Origin: Christensenella sp. UBA6406
GTDB lineage: Bacteria; Bacillota; Clostridia; Christensenellales; UBA1242
Direction: 5' to 3'
DNA length: 33,225 nt
Assembly: GCA_002438625.1 (NCBI GenBank)
Contig: DJPS01000014.1
Location: 1,670-34,894 of the forward strand
Shown: positions 24,530 through 31,621 of the stretch, in pieces
Layout of the letters: every line of letters starts with the position of its first letter
How positions within the stretch are numbered: the first letter of the stretch is position 1
Program-made: the position numbers and the translations under genes
Notes under the pieces: model-generated
What the model was told of the DNA's origin: nothing
Databases searched by the model: none
Seen by the model: only the letters and a program-made list of their open reading frames with translations

Positions 24530-24905
24530 TCATTACGCTTTTTTGTGTGTTGAGTTTGTGGGTTTGTTTGAATAGGAAATGTGCGTGGGGCGAAAGCGTG
24601 CGGAGCGAGCAGTCGGCGGAAGCGTGCGGGCAAGCGGGGGCAGGGCTTGCCTTAGCGTGAGAAGGCGGGGCGAGCGACACGGGGCGTTGGGTGTGGAAAT
24701 GTGCGTGGGGCAAATGCGTGCGTAGCGAGCAGTCAAGGGCAAGGGCAAAGGCGGTTGGGTTGTGGCGGGGGAGTGAGTGGCTGAGTGTGTGTGAAAGTTG
24801 TGGGGGAGCGTGGCGGTTGTGTTCGCCTTTATCCGCACTTGGTGCGAGCGGGCTGGGGCATTGTGTGAGAGTGGCGGTGAAAAGGTTGAAAGGTTTGCGA
24901 CAAGT
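24530..24905 (+). repeat. GC-rich dispersed repeat island, copy 2
   Basis: An AT-rich lead-in (24530-24552, CATTACGCTTTTTTGTG) like the one at 30613, then a G-rich body. Positions 24605-24678 match 30771-30844 in island 3 at 72 of 74 bases; 24671-24693 match 1-23. A degenerate second copy of the GTGCG...GCGAGCAGTC unit begins near 24697. The end (24843-24883) matches the ends of islands 1 and 3. Three runs of three or more G lie within 24626-24646. Open frames here on either strand have no ribosome site. Confidence 0.85.
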
Positions 24906-24930
24906 TTAGATTATTTATAAAAATAAATTT

Positions 24931-25000
24931 AAGCGGTAGCGTTTCCGCACTTGTTACCTATTACTTTTTACTTATTACCTAAAAAAGCGGTAGCGTATCC
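24931..25000 (+). repeat. Short direct repeats in a 350-base gap
   Basis: AAGCGGTAGCGT occurs at 24931-24942 and again at 24985-24996, on either side of a low-complexity TTACCTATTAC/TTATTACCTA segment. The remaining sequence to 25255 is AT-rich with G-rich patches and no gene. Confidence 0.6.
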
Positions 25001-25255
25001 ACCATAAACGGCATTTTTAGCGGTTGTTTTGGGTGGTTGTAGGGAAAGTTTAGAGTAAAATTTGTTTTAAATTTAGATTAAATTGGTTTTGATTTTGCTT
25101 TAATTTTGTGGTGAATTTGGTTTAAGAGGCGTTGAATGCGATTTTAATTAAGGTTAAATTATGGTTAAATTGGGCAGAAATGGGTGGTTATTGGGGGTGA
25201 AATAGATTAAATTTAAAATTTTTTAAAATTTATTTGAAAAAAATGTCTAAATCAT

Positions 25256-25297
25256 TTGTAAACATTTTTTGTTTGTGATATACTAAAACTAGTTTTA
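25256..25297 (+). promoter_or_regulatory. Promoter with a palindrome at the start site
   Basis: TTGTAA (25256-25261), 17 bases, TATACT (25279-25284). A perfect 14-base palindrome TAAAACTAGTTTTA (25284-25297) covers the expected start of transcription and could be an operator. Confidence 0.6.
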
Positions 25298-25320
25298 AAC
25301 TTAAATTAGGAGAAATTTAT

Positions 25321-27861
25321 ATGTTAAGTGCCAGTATAATGATATTTGATGCTATTTTGGACTTTTTCAAAAATTTAGGTGAATTTGTTATAGATAAGGT
25401 TCCAGATGGCACACAACCATCAGATTTATTGCTTGCCCTTGCGGTTGGCGGATTTTTAGTCTACATTATATTTTCTTGGATAAGGTCCAACAAATCATAC
25501 GAGACTAAACTTGTGAGAGCGTTGGACAGTATGAACAATTATTTTTATAGAAATCCAACGATAAACAGTGATAACTTAAAAGAATTTAACAATAGGATGA
25601 AGGCGGTTCCAAAGGCTGTAAGGGAGCAGTGGCAAACTTATATGCTATTTAGAGATAAAGAGCCATCTAAATATTTATCTATTGAGAATTGTATTGAAAG
25701 ACCTATGAAATATACATCATATAAGTCTAGTTTAAAGAATACTAGCACAATATTTAATGTATATATGATAGTGCTAATGTCAGTTGTTGGCGGTGGCATT
25801 TTATTTAATGCGGGTAGCAATGACTTGGGTGCGGCAATTTTCAACACGCTTATGGTTTTGGCTGTTGTTTACTTTTTGAAGTTTATATTGAATGTTATAA
25901 TGAATGTAAGATATAACGCAATAATTAGCGATATATATTCTAATTTCAACATATTTCAAAGGGGCATAGACAAGGCAGTTGTTGGGCTACCTGATTATAT
26001 TGATTATGAAATGTTATTCACTAAGAAAGAAATTAGGAATAATATTCCTATTTTGCAAGACTACATTGAACGCAGGGAAAGAAAAGAGAAAGAAGAACTT
26101 GAAAAGGCTAAAAACAGTGAAGTTGAGCACGAGAATTTTGATTTCAGTGCGGTCGGCTTAAATGCAAGTTTGCTTTTGGAGCGTGCTTTAAAGGAATGCG
26201 AGACATACATCAATAATAAAAAGAGATTGCTATATAAAATAGCACAAAAGAATCAAGAATTGCTAGATTATAAAACAAATTATGAAAATTTGAATAAAGA
26301 GCAATTAAAGCAACAACAAATCAGTAAAGAGAACTTAGAAAGGTTGCGTCAAAGTGCAGAAACAAGCACGAACAGGGTTGAAGCGGGCCGTATTGCTAAG
26401 CAACAAGAAGAAGAGATGAAGCGTCAAGAGCAACTTGAAAAAGATGCTGCAACTGCATATGACAAGTATTTGAAGCAAAAGGACATTATTGACGTAGAAG
26501 TTAAGGCACTTGAAGATGAACTTGCGGAGAAGAAGCAATATATTGAAGATGTTGTAATGGCGGAATTTAAGACATATTCATCTAAGATTTTTGATGAAGC
26601 AATGCAAAAGAGTGAAGAGAAGTATGGCGACATCATTAGCGAAATGAAGGAAGATAACGAGATTTTAAGTGATGAAGTTAAATCTAAGATTTTGCAACTT
26701 GAACAAAACGGCATAGAGACTAAGCCAACGCTTAAATACGAAGCAAAGTTAGAGCGAGATAAAGTTAAAGAGGCGGAAAAGCAAGCAGAGCAAGAGAAAG
26801 CAAACGAAGAAAGGCTTGAAAGAGCAATGCAAACAAAAATTAATGCCGATTTAGCCGAGAGCGAAGGCACGCAAGAAAATGCGGGTGTTGCAGGGAAAGA
26901 AGTTGAAGAAATTAAAATAAATAATGATGAAAATCAACTTGAAAATCTAAGTGCTGAACCAAACGCAGAAATTAAGGCGGAAGGCGAAAAGGTTGAAAGT
27001 GCTGAAAATGTAGGAAATACTGAAAGTGCTGGCGAGTTAGAGAAAGAACCTGTGATTGATGCTGAAAAGTTGAAAGAAGATTTAAAAAGTGAATTGACAA
27101 GCGAGATTAATCAAGATAAAATTAAAGAAGATTTGAAGAGCGAAATTTCAAGCGAATTGAATAAAGAGCAAATTAAAGAAGACTTAAAGAACGATTTAAG
27201 AAAGCAACTTAAAGATGAAATCAAGGGCGAGATAACAAACGAGATAGAAGAGGACAAGGCAAGAAAGAGAATAGATGATTCTAAGTTCGACAGTTATGGT
27301 GGCTATTATGATATGAATGGTAACTATATTTATAGAGATGGCAGTTATTATGATGTTCAAGGCAATTATTACGATGCAAATGGCAAACTTTTAGTGCCTG
27401 CAAATGCTAATTCTAATTTAAGTGGCGGTTATGTTGGTGGTGCAGGTGCCAGTCAAGGTGTTTATAACGGCTACTATGATGCACAAGGCAACTATATTTA
27501 TGAAGATGGCAGTTATTACGACCCACAAGGCAACTATTTCAACAACAGGGGCGAACTTGTTAAACCTGCTGATGATGTGGATGGCGATGCAAGTGGCAGT
27601 GAAAACGGCGAAGATATGGGCGAGCAAGGTGAGTATGACGCAAATGGCAATTATGTTTATGCTGATGGAAGTTATTACGATGCAAATGGCAACTATTTTG
27701 ATGCACAAGGCAATTTGGTTGAAGAAAACGAAAATGGCGAAAGTGCTATGGACAAGATAGAAGGCGAGCATAAGGCAGAAGAAGAGCGAATTGACGGCTT
27801 AAAATTAAATGCTGATGGCTCTGCTGATAGTGATAACGACAGCGAAAACGGCAATAAATAA
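25321..27861 (+). CDS. Three-TM coiled-coil protein with Tyr-rich repeats (846 aa)
   Basis: I do not recognise a family. TM1 spans about 35-53 (LLLALAVGGFLVYIIFSWI), TM2 about 143-163 and TM3 about 172-195; basic residues after TM1 and TM3 suggest N-terminus out and the last 650 residues in the cytoplasm. Then come a charged coiled-coil region (about 250-510), an acidic linker, three 17-residue amphipathic repeats (583-599, 600-616, 617-633, each with KEDLK), and three about 31-residue Tyr/Gly/Asn/Asp-rich repeats (661-692, 717-748, 770-800) patterned GYYD..GNYIY.DGSYYD..GNY...G.LV. The tail is acidic. AGGAG precedes ATG 25321. It sits alone between GC-rich island 2 and a terminator. A scaffold or organiser is one reading; a cell-surface role would need the opposite topology. 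Confidence 0.85.
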   Translation: MLSASIMIFDAILDFFKNLGEFVIDKVPDGTQPSDLLLALAVGGFLVYIIFSWIRSNKSYETKLVRALDSMNNYFYRNPTINSDNLKEFNNRMKAVPKAVREQWQTYMLFRDKEPSKYLSIENCIERPMKYTSYKSSLKNTSTIFNVYMIVLMSVVGGGILFNAGSNDLGAAIFNTLMVLAVVYFLKFILNVIMNVRYNAIISDIYSNFNIFQRGIDKAVVGLPDYIDYEMLFTKKEIRNNIPILQDYIERRERKEKEELEKAKNSEVEHENFDFSAVGLNASLLLERALKECETYINNKKRLLYKIAQKNQELLDYKTNYENLNKEQLKQQQISKENLERLRQSAETSTNRVEAGRIAKQQEEEMKRQEQLEKDAATAYDKYLKQKDIIDVEVKALEDELAEKKQYIEDVVMAEFKTYSSKIFDEAMQKSEEKYGDIISEMKEDNEILSDEVKSKILQLEQNGIETKPTLKYEAKLERDKVKEAEKQAEQEKANEERLERAMQTKINADLAESEGTQENAGVAGKEVEEIKINNDENQLENLSAEPNAEIKAEGEKVESAENVGNTESAGELEKEPVIDAEKLKEDLKSELTSEINQDKIKEDLKSEISSELNKEQIKEDLKNDLRKQLKDEIKGEITNEIEEDKARKRIDDSKFDSYGGYYDMNGNYIYRDGSYYDVQGNYYDANGKLLVPANANSNLSGGYVGGAGASQGVYNGYYDAQGNYIYEDGSYYDPQGNYFNNRGELVKPADDVDGDASGSENGEDMGEQGEYDANGNYVYADGSYYDANGNYFDAQGNLVEENENGESAMDKIEGEHKAEEERIDGLKLNADGSADSDNDSENGNK

Positions 27862-27955
27862 TTGTATTATTAAATTACTTTAATGCATTTTAAAGTATTA
27901 AAATTGATTATTCTATTTAAAAAAATAATTTAAATGGATAGGGTATAAAAGAAAA

Positions 27956-27996
27956 AATAAAGCGGACTGTTTAAGGTTCGTTTTATTGCTTTATTT
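27956..27996 (+). terminator. Terminator of the 846-aa gene
   Basis: AATAAAGCGGAC (27956-27967) with GTTCGTTTTATT (27976-27987), 12 pairs including two G-U, eight-base loop, then GCTTTATTT. Confidence 0.7.
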
Positions 27997-28127
27997 GGGC
28001 AAATTAGACTTATATGAATAAAATGCAAATAAAAATTAAATATTTTTCATTATGTTGCATTAATTTGTTATTATTTGAAATGAAAGGAACATAATTTTAA
28101 AATTTATTCACTTTTGCTTATGTTTAA

Positions 28128-28156
28128 TTGACTTTTGGGCGGTTTTGGTGTATAAT
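28128..28156 (+). promoter_or_regulatory. Promoter of the DUF1858 gene
   Basis: TTGACT (28128-28133), 17 bases, perfect TATAAT (28151-28156). It lies 270 bases before the gene. Confidence 0.75.
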
Positions 28157-28162
28157 TATGGG

Positions 28163-28426
28163 TGTGTGAAAGTGGAGAAATAGGAAAGGTGGTTTTCTTA
28201 TTTAACTGATAAACATATGTTAAAATTATGTTGCTAAAATTATAGTTTTAAGGCAGTTTTGTTAATTTGTGTAAATTCTTTAAATTAGAAGTTGATTGCA
28301 TAAAATTAAAATGCAAGTCTATTTGCCTTTTGTGGCAAGGTGGTTTAGGCAATATGGCAAATAAATTGCTAATGAATATAAATTGATAAATTAAAATAGA
28401 TTGCTAAATGTAAAGGAGAATTTTTT
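28163..28426 (+). promoter_or_regulatory. Long, possibly structured leader of the DUF1858 gene
   Basis: About 264 untranslated bases. Around 28321-28370, TTGCC can pair with either the near GGCAA (stem around TTTTGT) or a distant GGCAAAT with ATTTGCC, giving two exclusive folds. It ends in AAAGGAG before ATG 28427. It matches no riboswitch class I know. Confidence 0.35.
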
Positions 28427-28765
28427 ATGGATACAATAAATAAAGATATGACACTTGGTGAATTGTTGGATAGATACCCAACAAGCGAAGATATTTTAGT
28501 GGGCTTTGGAATGCATTGCTTTTCTTGTCCTATGAGCAGAATGGAAACGATTGAAGAAGCAGCGGAAGTGCACGATATAGATTTAAATTTGCTACTTGAA
28601 AAGTTGAACAATATGGATGAAGAGTGCGAAGAAGATTGCGATTGCGATGATTGTTGCGATTGTGAAGATGATGATTGTTGCTGTGGCGAAGATTGCGACT
28701 GTGGTGAAGAATTTTATTGCGATGATGAAGATTGCGATTGCTGTTGTGAAGATGAAGATAAATAA
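28427..28765 (+). CDS. DUF1858 redox-disulfide protein with 16-Cys acidic tail
   Basis: A 112-residue protein in two parts. Residues 1-62 form a DUF1858 domain of the kind associated with hybrid-cluster and ScdA/RIC-type proteins: KDMTLGELLDRYPTSEDIL, then GMHCFSCPMSRMETIEEAA with the redox pair Cys31 and Cys34, and LLEKLNNM. Residues 64-112 are almost wholly Cys, Asp and Glu: 16 cysteines (67, 71, 73, 76, 77, 79, 84, 85, 86, 90, 92, 98, 103, 105, 106, 107) in 49 residues, in CDC, CC and CCC groups. Such a tail should bind soft metal ions in the cytoplasm, like a metallothionein, though it is far more acidic. AAAGGAG precedes the start. It has its own promoter, long leader and terminator. Metal buffering or Fe-S delivery is inference. 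Confidence 0.88.
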   Translation: MDTINKDMTLGELLDRYPTSEDILVGFGMHCFSCPMSRMETIEEAAEVHDIDLNLLLEKLNNMDEECEEDCDCDDCCDCEDDDCCCGEDCDCGEEFYCDDEDCDCCCEDEDK

Positions 28766-28835
28766 AAATTAAAATTAAATCCGCTTTATAAAAATTTTTA
28801 TCAAATTAAAGTTGGAAATAAAATTTAAGAAAAAA

Positions 28836-28876
28836 CCATTGAATTTGTTTATGCATTTTTCAATGGCTTTTTTGTT
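28836..28876. terminator. Bidirectional stem-loop
   Basis: CCATTGAA (28836-28843) with TTCAATGG (28859-28866); A-run on the left and C-TTTTTT on the right, so it can serve the DUF1858 gene (plus) and tspO (minus). Confidence 0.75.
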
Positions 28877-28916
28877 TTAATCAGATTTAAATCTATTTAA
28901 AATGTATTTTAATCTT

Positions 28917-29402
28917 TTAAACATTTAGGAAGAATACGCTAAAATTTAAAATGCAGGCGAAAACTGTCCACGCAAGATAAGGGATTTGAAGATAACCCGC
29001 TGGCTTGCTAACTGCAAAAAAGTTGACCATCATCCATATAATAAAGAACAAAAGGGCAAGTAGCCAAAAAGAAGAGAATAAAAACATTTTGCTAATGAAG
29101 AATAGGGTTGGCCACACAAAGTTAAAGAATAGTTGAACGGCATAAACGCAAATGCTGGCTGTTTCAATCTTTTTTTGTTTCATTACAATTAAAAAAGTTG
29201 AAACGCCCATTAAGAAATAGAGAATAGGCCACACAATGCTAAATGTTACGGCTGGTGGGGCAAAAAATGGCAAATTTAATGTGTCATATATATCTAAATC
29301 ATTCCTTATAATTAAATAAGATATAAAGCCCACCGCCATAGGAATGGCAACACACGCCAAAAATATTAAAATTCTTTTTATGTTTCGCTTTGCTTCTGTC
29401 AT
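28917..29402 (-). CDS. tspO: TspO/MBR family protein
   Basis: A 161-residue, five-TM protein of the TspO/mitochondrial benzodiazepine receptor family, which binds tetrapyrroles and related molecules in the membrane. Family markers in order: PFFAPPAVTFSIVWPILYFL (PP...F..VW..LY), QLFFNFVWPTLFF (QL.LNF.W...FF), and PYLAWTVFACILNFSVFFLN (PY..W..FA..LN). Length is normal. AAAGGA lies about 11 bases before the ATG. It is convergent with the DUF1858 gene and shares a stem-loop with it. The role in Firmicutes, whether porphyrin handling or stress response, is not established. Confidence 0.92.
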   Translation of the reverse strand: MTEAKRNIKRILIFLACVAIPMAVGFISYLIIRNDLDIYDTLNLPFFAPPAVTFSIVWPILYFLMGVSTFLIVMKQKKIETASICVYAVQLFFNFVWPTLFFISKMFLFSSFWLLALLFFIIWMMVNFFAVSKPAGYLQIPYLAWTVFACILNFSVFFLNV

Positions 29403-29935
29403 TTTATCACATTTCCTTTATTTTTTTGTTATTGATATGTTTTTCATTTTTTTTTACTTATCAATTTTATTATATGCATAATTTTTGCATTTATACTTTT
29501 ATTTGCACTGTAAAAAGCGGGAACGCTAACGACAAATCAATTAAATTTAATTTGCATTTTAATTGCATAAAATTATTTTTTTGTGTTAAACTATTTTTGA
29601 AATAAAAGAAGCGGAGAAAATTTTATATTAAATTTGTTTGCATTTTTGTCGTTTTGGCATTTAAATTTAACTAAATTTTTGGCAAATTTTTAAATTAAAT
29701 TTTATGTTTTAGTCTTTTATTTTAACTAAAAAAGTGGTTGAAACTTAAATGTATTTTGGTTTTTCATTCTAATTTATTGCAATTTTAGCAAAAATTTGTG
29801 CTATTTTCAATTTGTTTTAATGGTATAAAGTGGTGCGTTTTTGTCATTTTTGGGCATTTTTAGCGGTGAAAATGGGCGAAACAACAAAAAAGTTAAAAAA
29901 AATTTAAAATTTTTCAAAAAATGTCTTTTATTTAG
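29403..29935. other. AT-rich gap without a gene
   Basis: The leader of tspO at the left, then plain AT-rich sequence. A small stem AGCG-GGAA-CGCT lies near 29516-29527. No coding frame with a ribosome site was found. Confidence 0.6.
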
Positions 29936-30061
29936 TTGCAACTATTTTAATTATGTGGTATCATTTTTGTATTACAAGGAACAACTCTTTACATTATAAT
30001 GTAAATTTAGGCAACTTAGATTGCTGTTAAATTATGTTAGGGAATATGTAGGGTGGTTGCC
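29936..30061 (+). promoter_or_regulatory. Promoter, palindromic operator and leader of the pilin-like gene
   Basis: TTGCAA (29936-29941), 17 bases, TATCAT (29959-29964). A perfect 18-base palindrome TTTACATTATAATGTAAA (29988-30005) lies about 20 bases after the start of transcription. GGCAAC (30010-30015) can pair with GTTGCC (30056-30061), enclosing much of the leader before GGAGG at 30078. Confidence 0.6.
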
Positions 30062-30090
30062 GACATAATAATCTTTTGGAGGATAAATTG

Positions 30091-30471
30091 ATGGGTGTTA
30101 TGAGTTTTGTATATGGAATGGGAAATATGTTGGGTGCATTAGCGGATAAATTCCAAGCGGCTATTGATGCTAACCCAGATGAATATAGTGGTTATCAAGC
30201 CCTTGTTCCTATACTTAGTTTAATTGACAGTGCATTAGTGCCTATTCTTATTGTTCTATTGTCTGTTGCTACAATTTACTCAGTTGTTTTGGGCGTAAAT
30301 ATGGCAAGAGCAGACAGTGGCGAAAAGAGAGAAGAGGCAAAGAAACGTTTAATTAACTTCTTAATTGGTGCAGTTATCATTATCGTGTTGATTGCAATCA
30401 TCTATGCACTTGCTGCAAACTTAACAAGTATTTTAGGTATAGCGAACAACTCACTAGAATCTGGTAAGTAA
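30091..30471 (+). CDS. Two-TM pilin-like (TrbC/VirB2-type) membrane protein
   Basis: A 126-residue protein with an amphipathic N-terminal region, TM1 at about 48-70, a short charged loop (NMARADSGEKREEAKKR) and TM2 at about 88-112, ending LTSILGIANNSLESGK. The hairpin of two TMs joined by a small basic/acidic loop, with A/G-rich and I/V-rich helices, resembles TrbC/VirB2 and the pilin-like conjugation proteins seen in Firmicutes and mollicutes. No VirB4, VirD4 or relaxase gene is near, so it stands alone here. Start: a TTG at 30076 opens the frame, but GGAGG (30078-30082) serves ATG 30091 with eight-base spacing. No leader-peptidase site is obvious. It could instead be a small membrane regulator or holin-like protein. 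Confidence 0.75.
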   Translation: MGVMSFVYGMGNMLGALADKFQAAIDANPDEYSGYQALVPILSLIDSALVPILIVLLSVATIYSVVLGVNMARADSGEKREEAKKRLINFLIGAVIIIVLIAIIYALAANLTSILGIANNSLESGK

Positions 30472-30541
30472 TTTAAGCAAAAATATTTAGGATAGGGTTT
30501 GAATAAGTGTTTTGCAAAACATTAACCCTTAAATCAATTTT

Positions 30542-30571
30542 AACTGTCTCTTTTGTGGGGCAGTTTTTTTG
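30542..30571 (+). terminator. Terminator of the pilin-like gene
   Basis: AACTGTCTC (30542-30550) with GGGGCAGTT (30557-30565), nine pairs with two G-U, six-base loop, then TTTTT. Confidence 0.85.
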
Positions 30572-30581
30572 TATCTTTTTT

Positions 30582-31000
30582 AAGCGGAAAGGTTTTGAGT
30601 TTAATTAAAATCATTCCGCTTTTTTGTGCGTTGGCTTAAAACTATGTTGTGAAAGAAGTGTTTGTTGGGTGTCGCTTTGTTTATAAAAAATTAAATTAAT
30701 CTGCTTTTTTGTTCGTTCGTTTAGTGATTTGTTGTGGTTGGAAATGGGTGTGGGGTGAAAACGAACGCAAGCGAGCAGTCGGCGGGAGCGTGCGGGCAAG
30801 CGGGGGCAGGGCTTGCCTTAGCGTGCGAAGGCGGGGCGAGCGACCTTTATCAATCATCCTTAGCGGAGCGGTTCTGCTTAGGGAACGGGGTGTGGGTGCG
30901 TTTAAGGGGTGGCTGTGGCGTTGTGTGAAGTTCGTTGCGAGCGGGCTGGGGCGTTGTGTGTTTATGGCGGTGAAAGCGTGTGCGGTGGTTTGTCTTTTAT
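30582..31000 (+). repeat. GC-rich dispersed repeat island, copy 3
   Basis: Begins with a stem AAGCGGAA (30582-30589) and TTCCGCTT (30614-30621), whose right arm opens the 37-base segment shared with 349-385. The G-rich body has 30771-30844 in common with island 2 (72 of 74 bases). The end (30929-30972, GCGAGCGGGCTGGGGCGTTG and a GGCGGTGAAAGCG element) matches islands 1 and 2. TTAAATTAATCTGC at about 30691 also occurs near 419. No gene is supported. Confidence 0.85.
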
Positions 31001-31041
31001 AAAATAAATCACTCTGATTTCAATATAAAAATTAAATAAAA

Positions 31042-31340
31042 GCAATGCGGAGAGCGGAGCATTGCGTTTCTGCTTGTTTAATGTGGCGGTGCGGTTTATG
31101 TGGATGTAAAGATAGAAAATGTGCGTGGATGTGAAAGCGTGCGGAGCGAGCGGGTTGCGATAAGGCGGAAAGGTGGGCGAACGGTTTGCGGGTGTGGTTT
31201 GCTTGGGCGTGTGTGCGGGTTTTTGTGGTGTGGGGAGCGGAAGGAGTTCGCACGGCTTTGCATCTGTCGCAAGGGCGAGCGACATGGTGCGTTGAGGGTA
31301 GAGCGTGCGTTGTGGTTGGAGTGTGTGGCGTTTGCATTTT
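31042..31340 (+). repeat. GC-rich dispersed repeat island, copy 4
   Basis: Starts with a stem GCAATGC (31042-31048) and GCATTGC (31059-31065). Positions 31086-31281 match 77-281 of island 1, with 59 identical bases at 31131-31189, and 31274-31329 match 1-54. It lies about 40 bases after island 3, so the two form a compound array. A GTCGC-N8-GCGAC stem sits at its end. Confidence 0.85.
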
Positions 31341-31402
31341 GGCATAAAGTGGCTAAAAGTGGCAAAAATGGCAAAAAAAGTCAAAATAGTTTGGCTGATT
31401 TG

Positions 31403-31431
31403 TTGACTTTAAACTTGTTTTGCTTTATAAT
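31403..31431 (+). promoter_or_regulatory. Promoter before the AAA_14 ATPase gene
   Basis: TTGACT (31403-31408), 17 bases, TATAAT (31426-31431). Leader of about 185 bases containing a short open frame. Confidence 0.75.
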
Positions 31432-31452
31432 GGCATTAAGAAAGGTGCGTAA

Positions 31453-31563
31453 ATGGCGGAATGGTTTTGCTGTGTGTTGGTGTGCTTTGGTGAGTGGGTG
31501 AGCGAAAAACTTAAAAGGTTTGCGGGTTGTAAAATCAATTTTTTATTCATTTGCTTTTATTAA
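31453..31563 (+). CDS. Possible 36-residue leader protein
   Basis: ATG 31453 follows AAAGGTG at close to normal spacing and opens 36 codons starting MAEWFCCVLVCFGEWVSEKL and ending in a hydrophobic FICFY. It is rich in Cys, Phe and Trp and could be a small membrane peptide. Part of it derives from repeat-like sequence (GTGAGTGGGTGAGCG), so a chance frame is quite possible. Confidence 0.3.
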   Translation: MAEWFCCVLVCFGEWVSEKLKRFAGCKINFLFICFY

Positions 31564-31621
31564 AATTAAAATATAAATAAAAATCATTTTGTTTTAAAAT
31601 TTAAGTTTAAGGTGGTGTAAA

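Noticed and set aside
24533..24838. Open frame of 101 codons on the minus strand in island 2 (and similar ones at 30962-31384)
   Set aside because: They exist because stop codons are rare in GC-rich DNA. They have no ribosome site, several frames overlap, and the peptides are Pro/His/Ser/Thr-rich without domain features.
27418..27771. Minus- and plus-strand alternative frames over the Tyr-repeat region
   Set aside because: Repeats in the real gene keep other frames open. The real frame has the promoter, ribosome site and homogenous codon use.
30709..31002. Plus-strand frame of 97 codons in island 3, and another at 31100-31501 in island 4
   Set aside because: No ribosome site, low-complexity Gly/Arg/Val translation, and the second runs across a strong promoter at 31403-31431.
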